A stretch of 64,000 bases of DNA from Gemmatimonadota bacterium (GCA_022823225.1 JAJDXM010000097.1:1-64000); one strand, 5' to 3'; numbered from the stretch's first letter, positions 46,234 to 54,409 are shown. Program-made: numbers and translations. Notes: a model not told the origin generated them from the letters alone.

Positions 46234-47451
46234 TCAGCCGTCGAGGCGAGGGTGGAAGAGCGTGCTCCGGAAACTCTCCACCACCGGTGCGAGATCCTGC
46301 CGTCGCAGAGCGCTGAGCCGGTTCAGCGCCGTCCGCGCGCTGGTGGTGCCATCGGCCGAGAAATACCGGTCCGACAGTTCCATCCAGCCGCCCGGGGTCG
46401 CGGCGGCGGCCAGAAAGTCGCTGCGGGCGATCGCGGCCCCCTGCGCCCACCAGGCATCGAGGCCTTCTTCCGTGAGCAGTTCCAGCGCCGAATTCAAGGC
46501 CGCATCGGCCTCCCTGCTTCTGGTGGCTCGCGCGGTGATCCCGATCCAGCCAGAGCCGTCGGCGGGTCCGTCCAGCACTGTCACGGCGGCATTCGCGGCA
46601 GCGATCCCGCGCAGACCGGCCCTCAGTGCGGCGGCGGCTGCGAGGACCGGGGGGTCGTGGGCCGGTCCGAGCGTGAACGCGGCTGCGGACCAGCTGTAGA
46701 GCGGGGACTCGGGGAAAGAAAGCCTGACCGGCTCCGGGAGGTACGGCGCTTCGGGCGCGGACCGGGGAGGCGCCCCGATGCGGGACAGGTCGGCCAGTAC
46801 CCAAGGCAGGGACAGGTCTCCGAGAACGAAGATCCGCATGCGGTCGCGAGCGTGTGACCTCTGCCACATTGCATGTACGTCCGCAGCGCGTGCCGCGGGC
46901 AGGGTGTTTCCCGCACCGGTGCCGGTCACCCGGCTCTCCATTTCGAGGAGCAGCCGTCCACGCGGCGTCTCGGCCAGCTGGTCCAGGCGGGCCCGCTCGC
47001 GCGAGATCGCGGCGGCCGTCCCGATGGTCCCGGGCTCCGCCGTAAGCAGCCTGATGACCCATGCCAGCTCGTCCGAATCGCGCGCGTCCCCTATCGCGTG
47101 GAACACGATCCGCCCGTCCTGAATCCCCCCCCACACCTCCGCACCAATCGCCGCCGCGCGGTTGCCGGCCCGGTCCAGCGCCTGCTCCACCAGCATCCTG
47201 GCGGCAGCCGGCCAAACCGGATCCAGGGGCACTGAAACCCGGATCCCCATTGCCGGTATCCCTGCCGCGGCCTCGAGAATCAAAGTGGGTCCCGAGGGAA
47301 TCGTGAGGATCGTGTCAGGAACCAGCGGGTCGTTGAAGCGGGTGTCCGGGGGATTGCCGGAGGGTCCGAGGAAGCCAGACGATGCAATCGCGAGCAGCAG
47401 GAGACTGCGCCGGGGGCCGTGGCCGGTTCCGGATGCTGCCGTGCGCGTCAC
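46234..47451 (-). CDS. M16-like (inactive insulinase-type) protein 1
   Basis: 405 residues from a GTG at 47451 with little ribosome site. A signal peptide-like segment occupies 14-32. The segment GIRVSVPLDPVWPAAARMLV and the later AAAFTLGPAHDPPVLAAAAALRAG follow the fold pattern of M16 peptidase repeats, but HxxEH and its downstream Glu are absent. It is therefore not a zinc peptidase as it stands. With the similar gene 60 bases downstream it forms a two-gene set; one member of such pairs is normally catalytic, and here neither is. It follows the M23 peptidase gene after 17 bases. Confidence 0.5.
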   Translation of the reverse strand: MTRTAASGTGHGPRRSLLLLAIASSGFLGPSGNPPDTRFNDPLVPDTILTIPSGPTLILEAAAGIPAMGIRVSVPLDPVWPAAARMLVEQALDRAGNRAAAIGAEVWGGIQDGRIVFHAIGDARDSDELAWVIRLLTAEPGTIGTAAAISRERARLDQLAETPRGRLLLEMESRVTGTGAGNTLPAARAADVHAMWQRSHARDRMRIFVLGDLSLPWVLADLSRIGAPPRSAPEAPYLPEPVRLSFPESPLYSWSAAAFTLGPAHDPPVLAAAAALRAGLRGIAAANAAVTVLDGPADGSGWIGITARATRSREADAALNSALELLTEEGLDAWWAQGAAIARSDFLAAAATPGGWMELSDRYFSADGTTSARTALNRLSALRRQDLAPVVESFRSTLFHPRLDG

Positions 47452-47468
47452 CGCAACAGTCCGCGGAG

Positions 47469-48398
47469 CTAGCTCCTGATGGGCCAGAGCAGGTAGTTGG
47501 AGGGATTGACCCGCCTGCCGTTCAGCAGCACCTCATAGTGCACATGCGGTCCTTCGCAACGACCGGTACAGCCGACCTCGGCGATGACCTCCCGCCGTTG
47601 AACGCGCTGGCCCACCCTCATGTGCAGCTTCGACGCGTGGCCGTACCGCGTGCGCATGCCGAAACCGTGGTCGATCTCGATCATGTTGCCGTAGCCGCCC
47701 CTCTGGCCGGCGAAGACCACCCGGCCCGGCGCAGTGGCCACGATGGGGGTGCCCGTCGGCGCGGCGAAGTCGATCGCGTAGTGCGGCCGAAGCTCGCCGT
47801 CGATGGGGTCTTTGCGACTGTGCGTGAAGACGCTGGACACGGTGCCGTTCACGGGAGCGATCGATGGTGTGGCCTCGAGCAGTTCTCCCCGGTCCCTGAG
47901 GCTTTCTTCGGATTCGCCGAAACTGCGGTCGAGCAGCTCCGCCTGGCGCATCAGATAGGCGAGGTCGTAACGGATCGCGTACGCGGCTTCGGAGGCCTCC
48001 GGATCCAGGTCCCACAGGTCGCCCTCGCCGGGCGCCTCGAGCCCGGGCCCGCCAATACCGACTTCGAACACCTCTTCGTCGATTCCCATCAGGCCCGCCA
48101 CCCCGCGAATCCGGGCGTTACGCTCGGCCAGCCCTGCCATCGCCACGTCCAATTCCGCGACACGGCCCTCGATGGTCTCGATTTCGGCCCTGAGCAGTCG
48201 GTTTTCCTGCTCGAGCATGGCCGCGCGGCCCCGAGCCGCGGTGTCAAAGGCAAAGAAAACCGCGGCGCCCGCGATGAGGACCAGCGTCACGGAGATGGCC
48301 ACGGCAAGGCGATGGACACCCGTTGCCGACAGCGAGAACTGTCGCAGGGGCGCAGTACCCCCCTTGAGGAGCACAACTGTCCAACGTTCGGTTTTCAT
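47469..48398 (-). CDS. M23-family (LytM-type) peptidoglycan peptidase
   Basis: 309 residues. One N-terminal membrane helix (about 31-52) precedes a periplasmic coiled coil (about 60-95) and a linker, then an M23 domain (about 185-300). The zinc and catalytic residues are visible in HYAIDFAAPTGTP (His and Asp), a Tyr-Gly-His-Ala-Ser segment, and HVHYEV. All are present, so it is probably an active endopeptidase rather than an EnvC-like activator. It cuts peptide cross-links in the cell wall. It may share a transcript with the M16-like genes that follow. Confidence 0.92.
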   Translation of the reverse strand: MKTERWTVVLLKGGTAPLRQFSLSATGVHRLAVAISVTLVLIAGAAVFFAFDTAARGRAAMLEQENRLLRAEIETIEGRVAELDVAMAGLAERNARIRGVAGLMGIDEEVFEVGIGGPGLEAPGEGDLWDLDPEASEAAYAIRYDLAYLMRQAELLDRSFGESEESLRDRGELLEATPSIAPVNGTVSSVFTHSRKDPIDGELRPHYAIDFAAPTGTPIVATAPGRVVFAGQRGGYGNMIEIDHGFGMRTRYGHASKLHMRVGQRVQRREVIAEVGCTGRCEGPHVHYEVLLNGRRVNPSNYLLWPIRS

Positions 48399-48466
48399 GG
48401 AACCCCAAGCTTACTGCAGGACCGGGCGCCGGTCAACCGCGCTGAAGCCGGCCATGCTGCCGACTG

Positions 48467-50008
48467 TCAGGGCTCCACACGTGGGAAGAGCGGCGGGCCG
48501 ACCGTGACCGGCATCCCCCGGACATCCGTGGCCGCGAGTTCGTCGAAGCCGGGAACGTCATACAGCCCCAGTCGGTGAGCCAGCTCCCGGGCCTTCCGCG
48601 GCGCAACCGGCTCGAAGAGGCTGGCAAGCGTCGCCAGGGTGTGCGCAAGGGTCGCCAGCGTGTCGTCGAGTTCCTCCGCCCCATCGCTCCGGCGGGCCAG
48701 CGTCCAGGGCTCCCGGGTCTCGATGTACCCGTTGGCCGTGCGCGCAAGATCCATCGCGGCCGCGAATCCGTCGTGGAGGCGGTGGCCCTCGAGGCCCCGC
48801 CGATACCCGGCAACCGCGTCCGACGTTTCCGGCGCCAGGCCGTCCGTGCGCCCGTGCGGCACGACGCCGTCGCGGTAGCGCCTGATCATCGAGAGGGTGC
48901 GGTGGACCAGGTTGCCGAAGATGTTGCGGAGCTCGTCGTATCGGGTCAGGAAGCGTTCGGGCGTGTACGACGCGTCCTGCCCGGTGGGCATTTCGCGCAT
49001 GAGGTACCAGCGCACCGCGTCGGTCCCGAACCGGTCGATCAGGTCGAGCGGATCCACCACGTTGCCGATCGACTTGGACATCTTGGTGTCGCCCACGATC
49101 CACCAGCCGTGGGCGAGGATCTTGCGGGGCAGCGGAAGCCCGGCGCCCATCAGCAGGGTCGGCCAGTACACCGCGTGCGTGGTGATGATGTCCTTGCCCA
49201 TCAGGTGAAGGTCGGCGGGCCAGCGCGACGGCCGGGGGGAGTCGCCGAAACCGCGCTCGCCGGGGGACGCGGCCGGATCGACCGCCCCGGAGGCGGTGAC
49301 GTAGTTGATCAGCGCGTCCACCCACACGTAGGTCACCTGATCGGAGTCCCAGGGGAGCGGAATCCCCCAGTGGATGCGCGACCGCGGCCGCGAGATCGAC
49401 AGGTCCTCCAGCGGCTGGCCCAGGAAACCGAGCACCTCGTTGCGGCGCGTGCGTGGCACGATCCACTCCGGGTTCTCCTCGATGTGGCGGATCAGCCGGT
49501 CCTGGAAGAGGCTCATGCGGAAGAACCAGTTCTTCTCCCGGATCCGCTCGACCGGGCCTCCGGCGATCGGATCGACCCGGTCCGGCCCGATCTCCTTTTC
49601 GGTGAAGTACCGTTCCTGCCCGACCGAGTACCAGCCCGTGTACTCGGACGCGTAGATGAAGCCGTTTTCCCGGAGCCGTTCAAGGAACGCGCGGACGACC
49701 GCGATGTGCTCCGCCTCGGTGGTGCGGATGAAGCGATCATGCGAGATGCCCAGCGTCCGCCACGCCTCCTCGAAGCGGCCCGCCATGAGGTCGCATAGTT
49801 CGAGCGGGCCCAGTCCCTGCGCGGCGGCCGCCTCCTGGATCTTCTGCCCGTGCTCGTCGGTTCCTGTGAGGAACAGGACATCTTCGCCCGCACGGCGGCG
49901 GTAGCGGGCCAGGACGTCGGCGAGGATCGTGGAGTACGCATGGCCGATGTGCGGTTCGCCGGAGGCGTAGTAGATCGGCGTGGTCAGATAGAACGAGGAC
50001 ACTCTCAC
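48467..50008 (-). CDS. metG: Methionyl-tRNA synthetase
   Basis: 513 residues from a GTG overlapping the upstream stop (GTGA). It charges tRNA-Met. The HIGH motif is HIGH in GEPHIGHAYS (from 17) and the KMSKS loop KMSKSIGN lies near 309. There is no zinc-knuckle Cys cluster and no C-terminal tRNA-binding (EMAP-like) domain, as in the short MetRS type. Other landmarks: FLTGTDEHGQKI, WVDALINY and WFFRMSLFQDRL. It lies third in an operon behind the aryl-CoA ligase and FMN reductase genes, an unusual place for a housekeeping synthetase. Confidence 0.96.
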   Translation of the reverse strand: MRVSSFYLTTPIYYASGEPHIGHAYSTILADVLARYRRRAGEDVLFLTGTDEHGQKIQEAAAAQGLGPLELCDLMAGRFEEAWRTLGISHDRFIRTTEAEHIAVVRAFLERLRENGFIYASEYTGWYSVGQERYFTEKEIGPDRVDPIAGGPVERIREKNWFFRMSLFQDRLIRHIEENPEWIVPRTRRNEVLGFLGQPLEDLSISRPRSRIHWGIPLPWDSDQVTYVWVDALINYVTASGAVDPAASPGERGFGDSPRPSRWPADLHLMGKDIITTHAVYWPTLLMGAGLPLPRKILAHGWWIVGDTKMSKSIGNVVDPLDLIDRFGTDAVRWYLMREMPTGQDASYTPERFLTRYDELRNIFGNLVHRTLSMIRRYRDGVVPHGRTDGLAPETSDAVAGYRRGLEGHRLHDGFAAAMDLARTANGYIETREPWTLARRSDGAEELDDTLATLAHTLATLASLFEPVAPRKARELAHRLGLYDVPGFDELAATDVRGMPVTVGPPLFPRVEP

Positions 50009-50622
50009 CCGTTCTCCCGACGCCTTGCCAGCGCCCGATCCGACCCCGGCGGCGCGGCCTCCGCGTCGACCGCCGCGCCGATGGCCCGCGTGTACCAGGC
50101 GAGCGTCTCGACAAAGCCCGCGAACGCCTTCTCGTAGTGCTCCTCCACCGTTTCGCCGTCGTCGCTGAAGCTCCTGGCGACCTTCGACACCGCCATCCCC
50201 GCCACCGGCAGCGCCTTCAGTCTCAGGAAGAGCAGCTGGAGGTGATTGTGCAGCTGAACACCGCCGAATCCGCCGGCCGACACGGTGACGATCCCGACCG
50301 GCTTTCGGAACCATTCTCCGTAGATGTAGTCGAGTGCGTTCTTGAGCACGCCCGGCATCGACCCGTTGTACTCGGGACTCACGACCACCACGGCGTCGGC
50401 GCGGCGGATTGCGTCCGAAAAGCGCTTGAGCCCCGGGGGCGGGTCGTCGCGCTTGTGGAGCCGCTCCTCCATGATCGGAAGGTCGAACTCGCGGAGGTCG
50501 AGGAGAGGAGCGTTGGCGCCTGCGCGGGCCAGCCGGTCGCTCGCGAAGCGGGCTACGCGCATGGTCAGGCGGCCGCGGCGCACCGAGCCGACCAAAACGG
50601 GGATCTGCAGCGGGCGATTCAT
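50005..50622 (-). CDS. NAD(P)H-dependent FMN reductase
   Basis: 205 residues; the ATG overlaps the ligase stop (ATGA). A flavodoxin-like fold with the FMN-phosphate loop near GSVRRGRLT (12-20) and the isoalloxazine-binding SPEYNGSMPGVLKNALDY, the hallmark of NADPH-dependent FMN reductases (PF03358). It could supply reduced flavin or detoxify quinones. Its place between the aryl-CoA ligase and metG may reflect service to the flavin-dependent ring-reducing step of the neighbouring pathway; that link is inference. Confidence 0.9.
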   Translation of the reverse strand: MNRPLQIPVLVGSVRRGRLTMRVARFASDRLARAGANAPLLDLREFDLPIMEERLHKRDDPPPGLKRFSDAIRRADAVVVVSPEYNGSMPGVLKNALDYIYGEWFRKPVGIVTVSAGGFGGVQLHNHLQLLFLRLKALPVAGMAVSKVARSFSDDGETVEEHYEKAFAGFVETLAWYTRAIGAAVDAEAAPPGSDRALARRRENG

Positions 50623-52145
50623 CGGGAACGCTTGAGCGCGCCGCGGTCCACCTTTCCCAGATGGGTGCGGGGCAGGTCGGGGAGGATGTGGACTTCGCGG
50701 GGGATCTTGTAGGACTCGATGCGCCCACGGGCGTGGTCGCGAAGCGTCGCGCCGTCGACGGCCGCATCGGCGGCCTCCGGCACCACGAACGCCACCGGCA
50801 ACAGCAGGCCGTCTTCGTCAGGTATCCCCACCACGGCCGCCTCCCGGACGCCCGGGTGTTGCAGCAGGCACTCCTCGGCCTCGCGCGGCGAAAACCACTT
50901 CCCCGAGACCTTGAGCAGATCGTCGGCGCGGCCCTGATAGGTGAAGCAGCCGTCCTCGTCCCGGGTCATCATGTCGCCCGAGATGTACCAGTCGTGCGCG
51001 AAGGCGCGCCGGGTCTCGCGGGGGCGCTGCCAGTAGCCGTGAGCGCGGGAACCGCCCCGCACCCGCATTCGGCCCACCTCGCCGGGCCCAACCTCGCGGC
51101 CCGCATCGTCGCAGAGCCTTACCTCGAAGCCGGGGACCGGGGTGCCAAGGGTGCCGGGCCGCACGTTGCCGGGCCGGTTCGAGATGAAGATGTGCCACAT
51201 CTCCGCCGTGCCGAGGCCGTCGAGCAGCTCGACGCCGAAGGTGTCGTTCCAGCGGCGGTGCAGCGATGGCGGCAGGGCCTCGCCCGCCGAGGTGGCCAGG
51301 CGGAGGCAGCTCAGGTCCTGCTCGGCCGCGCGTGGGTGCGCGAGCATGTGATTCACCATTGTGGGCACGTTGACGAGGATCGTGGGGCGGTGACGGGCGA
51401 TCTGGCGGAAGAGCTCCCCGGCCGTGCAGCGGTCCGGAAAGAGCACCGCCGAGCCGCCCACCGCCATGGGGAAGAAGAGGTTCGAACCTGTAGCGTAACC
51501 AAAATACAGCTTCGGGACGGAGAGGGTGATGTCGTCCGCGGAGTAGCCGAGTACGCCCTTTGCGTAGCATTCCGTGGTATTTGCGAACGAGGCGTGGCTT
51601 TGGACGACCCCCTTGGGCCGCCCCGTGGTTCCACCTGAGAACAACCAGATCGCCGGGTCGTCGGAATGTGAAGTAAAGTTGACATAATGTAAAGACGACT
51701 TGTCAATCAAGGCATCCCCGTCTTCGGTTCCGAGGACGATCGGGCGGGGAACCTGCCGGGCACGCGGGGCGGCGGCCAGGAAGGCCTCCTCCTGGTTGAC
51801 GTGAAGTACGACCGCCGCGGCGCGGGTGTAGTCGTACATCTCGACGATCCGATCCGCGTCGAGAAAGCAGTTCAGCATGACGCCGACGCCGCCCATCTTG
51901 AGGGTGCCGAAGAGGGCGGCGGCGAAGTCGGGAATATCGGGGAGCGCGATCAGGACGCGCTGTTCGGGCCGGACCCCGATGGCCTCGAGCGCGTTGGCGA
52001 ACCGGTTGGCGCGCGACTGCAGCATCGCGTAGGTGACGATGTGGTCTCCGCTGCGCAGGGCGGGGTGGTCGCCGAGCCCGTCGCGGATGCGGTCGTCCAG
52101 GAAGTAGTCCGCGATGTTGAGGCTGGCGGGTGGGTCGACGGGCAT
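50619..52145 (-). CDS. Aryl-CoA ligase, probable 2-aminobenzoate (anthranilate)-CoA ligase
   Basis: 508 residues from the ATG at 52145. It belongs to the benzoate/4-hydroxybenzoate-CoA ligase branch of acyl-AMP-forming enzymes. The AMP loop is SGGTTGRPKGV (about 169-179), followed by GYATGSNLFFPMAVGGS typical of aryl-CoA ligases, then GLGTAEMWHIF, the hinge GRADDLLKVSGKW and the catalytic Lys near the end in RTHLGKVDRG. It makes an aryl-CoA from the acid, CoA and ATP. Kynureninase and the two-domain flavoprotein nearby point to anthranilate as substrate; benzoate cannot be excluded. It contains an AT-rich patch with an inverted repeat at 51679-51706. Confidence 0.88.
   Translation of the reverse strand: MPVDPPASLNIADYFLDDRIRDGLGDHPALRSGDHIVTYAMLQSRANRFANALEAIGVRPEQRVLIALPDIPDFAAALFGTLKMGGVGVMLNCFLDADRIVEMYDYTRAAAVVLHVNQEEAFLAAAPRARQVPRPIVLGTEDGDALIDKSSLHYVNFTSHSDDPAIWLFSGGTTGRPKGVVQSHASFANTTECYAKGVLGYSADDITLSVPKLYFGYATGSNLFFPMAVGGSAVLFPDRCTAGELFRQIARHRPTILVNVPTMVNHMLAHPRAAEQDLSCLRLATSAGEALPPSLHRRWNDTFGVELLDGLGTAEMWHIFISNRPGNVRPGTLGTPVPGFEVRLCDDAGREVGPGEVGRMRVRGGSRAHGYWQRPRETRRAFAHDWYISGDMMTRDEDGCFTYQGRADDLLKVSGKWFSPREAEECLLQHPGVREAAVVGIPDEDGLLLPVAFVVPEAADAAVDGATLRDHARGRIESYKIPREVHILPDLPRTHLGKVDRGALKRSR
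51679..51706. repeat. Inverted repeat in an AT-rich patch inside the CoA ligase gene
   Basis: TTGACA (51679-51684) and TGTCAA (51701-51706) are perfect inverted arms 16 bases apart, in a roughly 50-base patch (51661-51715) that is far less GC-rich than the rest of the gene. It encodes an ordinary part of the ligase just before the AMP loop (Ser-Ser-Leu-His-Tyr-Val-Asn-Phe). Operator-like in shape, but a regulatory role is unproven. Confidence 0.4.
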
Positions 52146-52245
52146 GCGTGTGCGGCTTGGGGGGAAGGATGGTGGAGCGCATGCGTGCAGGCGCGGGGGG
52201 CATTCGGCGAAGCGTTTATGTTTAGTGACGAAGGAGGGACGGTCA
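52146..52245. promoter_or_regulatory. Divergent control region of the tryptophan/anthranilate cluster
   Basis: This 100-base gap separates the two arms of the cluster and should contain both promoters. CATGCGTG occurs twice, at 52143-52150 (including the ligase start) and 52180-52187, the second inside the near-palindrome GCGCATGCGTGC. Such a repeat pair could be an operator for one regulator. A less GC-rich TTTATGTTTA (52215-52224) lies about 30 bases before the rightward start. No regulator gene is adjacent. Confidence 0.4.
52231..52238 (+). promoter_or_regulatory. Ribosome-binding site fixing the creatininase-family start
   Basis: AAGGAGGG lies 7 bases before the ATG at 52246, the strongest ribosome site in this cluster. 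It decides against the earlier in-frame ATG at 52114, which lies inside the divergent ligase gene. Confidence 0.8.
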
Positions 52246-53130
52246 ATGGAAAACCACCCTCGCCGCTCCGAAGCCGCGCGGGATCCTTCCCCGGACCGCT
52301 GGGGACATGCGACGTGGACCGAGTTGGCGGAAGTCGGGATAGGGCGCGCGCCCACCACCTCACGCGGCGACCCGGTCGTCGCGGTGCTCCCGGTCGGCGC
52401 GGTCGAGGCGCACGGCCCCCACCTCCCCCTCGTCACCGACGTGATCATCGCGGTGGCGGCCGCGAAGGCCGCGCTGCCGGGTTTGCGGCGCCTCGGCTGC
52501 CGCCCCACGCTGCTGCCACCACTCGCCTACACGGCAGCTCCCTTCGCGGCGGGCTTCCCGGGAACGATCTCGGTGCGTCCGGCCACCGTCTCGGCCCTGC
52601 TCTCGGACATCGCGGAGTCGCTGGAGCAGCAGGGCGTGGCTGCGCTGGTTGTGGTCAACGCCCACCTCGATCCGGCGCACCTGGGGGCGATCGCCGAGGT
52701 TGTGGCCGGGCGGGACGCGGGACCGGGCGGCGCGGGCGGCCAGCCCGGCGCGGCAGATGGCCCCGGCGGGGCGCCGACCCCGTCCCGCCCCATGCCCGTC
52801 ATCCACCCCGACCTGACCGAGCGGCGCTGGGCGTCGCGCCTGACCGACGAATTCCGCAGCGGCGCGTGCCACGCGGGTCGATACGAGACGTCGGTCGTGA
52901 TGGCGGCGACGCCGGGGCTGGTCCGCGAAGATGTCAGGGCCGGGCTGCGCGAGAACCCGGCGTCGCTCGCGCGCGCGATCCACCGCGGCACGGCGACCTT
53001 CAAGGAAGCGGGAGTGGCTGAGGCCTACTGCGGCGATCCCGCCGCCGCGACCGCGCGGGAAGGTGAGGAAACGGTGGCTGCGCTGGCCGCGATCGTGGTG
53101 GAGGCGGTGGCGGAGGGGCTGGGGCGATGA
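52246..53130 (+). CDS. Creatininase-family amidohydrolase, candidate N-formylkynurenine formamidase
   Basis: 294 residues. The creatininase metal site is largely intact: Glu54 and His56 in GAVEAHGPHLPL, Asp65 eleven residues after Glu54, His140, and Glu214 in HAGRYETS. The usual NGHGGN around the fourth ligand is changed to NAHLDP, which suggests a different substrate. A Gly/Pro/Ala-rich insert occupies about 157-180. Family members hydrolyse amides, including creatinine and, in ArfB, a formamide. It is first of the plus-strand arm, whose other members include tryptophan dioxygenase and kynureninase but no KynB. The formamidase role is inference. Confidence 0.82.
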   Translation: MENHPRRSEAARDPSPDRWGHATWTELAEVGIGRAPTTSRGDPVVAVLPVGAVEAHGPHLPLVTDVIIAVAAAKAALPGLRRLGCRPTLLPPLAYTAAPFAAGFPGTISVRPATVSALLSDIAESLEQQGVAALVVVNAHLDPAHLGAIAEVVAGRDAGPGGAGGQPGAADGPGGAPTPSRPMPVIHPDLTERRWASRLTDEFRSGACHAGRYETSVVMAATPGLVREDVRAGLRENPASLARAIHRGTATFKEAGVAEAYCGDPAAATAREGEETVAALAAIVVEAVAEGLGR

Positions 53131-53930
53131 GCGACGCCGGAAAGGGGGCCGTCGTGACCGGCGGCGGCCGCGGGATCGGTGCGGCCGTGGCGGAAGCGCT
53201 GGCGGTGTCGGGGGTGCCGGTCGTCGTGACGGCGCGGACCCCGGCCGAGATCGACGCGGTGGCCGACGGGTTGCGGGCGCGCGGCCGCACCGCGTTCGCA
53301 GTCGTCTGCGACGTAACCGAGCCCGATTCCGTCGCGGCGATGGCTGCCCGGGCGCAGGAGCTCCTCGGCAGTGTGGACATCCTCGTCAACAACGCCGGGG
53401 TGGCCCGCTCGGCACCCTTCCTCAAGGTGACGCTCGGGCAGTGGGAGGATGTGCACCGCGTGAACGCCACCGGGGCGCTGCTGGTCACGCAGGCGTTCCT
53501 CCCGGGGATGCTGGAGCGCGGCTGGGGACGGATCGTGAACGTGGCGTCGGTCGCGAGCCTCGGCGGGGCGCGCTACATCACGGCGTACGCGGCCGCCAAG
53601 CACGCCCTGATCGGGATGGCGCGCTGTCTTGCCGATGAGCTGGGCGGGACGGGAGTGACCGTCAACTCGGTCTGCCCGGGCTACGTGGACACGCCCATGA
53701 CGGACGAGAACATCGAGCGGATCGCGGCCAGGACGGGCCGGGACGCCGACGCGGTGCGCGCGGGCCTCGCGGAGATGCAGCCGGGCGGGCGCCTCATCAC
53801 GCCGCGCGAGGTGGCGTACGCCGTGATGACCTTCATGCCCGAGGAGGCGGCGGCGCTGCAGGGCAGCGAGCTGGTGGTGCGCGGTGGGGGGTGGGGGGCG
53901 GGCCCAGCCGGGGAAGGAGGCGCCGAATGA
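53127..53930 (+). CDS. Short-chain dehydrogenase/reductase
   Basis: 267 residues; ATGA overlap with the upstream gene. Classical SDR: cofactor loop TGGGRGIG (11-18), NNAGV, the catalytic Ser in NVASVAS and Tyr-x3-Lys in YAAAKHAL. CDVT with an Asp at the second strand is typical of enzymes in this class. It reduces or oxidises a hydroxyl/keto group. In this operon a cyclic or open 3-hydroxyacyl-CoA or an oxo-cyclohexene-CoA intermediate is a reasonable substrate, by analogy with 3-hydroxyacyl-CoA dehydrogenases in aerobic anthraniloyl-CoA clusters; this is inference. Confidence 0.9.
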   Translation: MSDAGKGAVVTGGGRGIGAAVAEALAVSGVPVVVTARTPAEIDAVADGLRARGRTAFAVVCDVTEPDSVAAMAARAQELLGSVDILVNNAGVARSAPFLKVTLGQWEDVHRVNATGALLVTQAFLPGMLERGWGRIVNVASVASLGGARYITAYAAAKHALIGMARCLADELGGTGVTVNSVCPGYVDTPMTDENIERIAARTGRDADAVRAGLAEMQPGGRLITPREVAYAVMTFMPEEAAALQGSELVVRGGGWGAGPAGEGGAE

Positions 53931-54409
53931 CCTGCGAGATCGTGAATCCGGAAGCGCTGGGCCGTCCCCGCGGGTGGAACAACGGGATGCTCGCGCCGGA
54001 GGGGGGCCGCGTGCTGTTCGTGGCGGGGCAGATCGGGGTGGGGGCGGAAGCCGGGCATGGCGAGGCCGGGCGTGGCGAGGCCGGAGCCGCGCCGGGGTCG
54101 CGGGGCCGCGACGCGCCGGATCTCGCCGCGCAGTTCGGGGCCGCGCTCGCGAACGTGAAGCGGGTGGTGGAGGGGGCGGGGGGGGCGGTCGCCGATGTAG
54201 GACGCCTCACCATCTACGTGACCGACATGGAAGCCTATCGGGGATCGCTGGCCGAGATCGGGGCCGCGTATCGGTCGGTGTTCGGGAAGCACTTTCCGGC
54301 CATGTCGCTGGTGGCGGTGACCGAGCTGGTCGATCCGCGCGCGGTGGTGGAGATCGAGGGGACCGCGGTGATCCCGCAGGCGGATCCGGGACCATCCACG
54401 GCTGGCTGA
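53927..54409 (+). CDS. RidA-family imine/enamine deaminase-like protein
   Basis: 160 residues from the ATG at 53927 (ATGA overlap with the SDR). YjgF/YER057c/UK114 fold: GRVLFVAGQIGVG at the start, DVGRLTIYVTDME in the middle, and the C-terminal DPRAVVEIEGTAVIP with the substrate-binding Arg. An about 25-residue Gly/Ala/Glu-rich insert (about 39-63) follows the first strand pair and is unusual. RidA proteins hydrolyse reactive enamines/imines to ketones and ammonia. The pathway predicted here yields an amino-cyclohexene (enamine) CoA ester, so a RidA step would release the nitrogen. Confidence 0.88.
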   Translation: MTCEIVNPEALGRPRGWNNGMLAPEGGRVLFVAGQIGVGAEAGHGEAGRGEAGAAPGSRGRDAPDLAAQFGAALANVKRVVEGAGGAVADVGRLTIYVTDMEAYRGSLAEIGAAYRSVFGKHFPAMSLVAVTELVDPRAVVEIEGTAVIPQADPGPSTAG

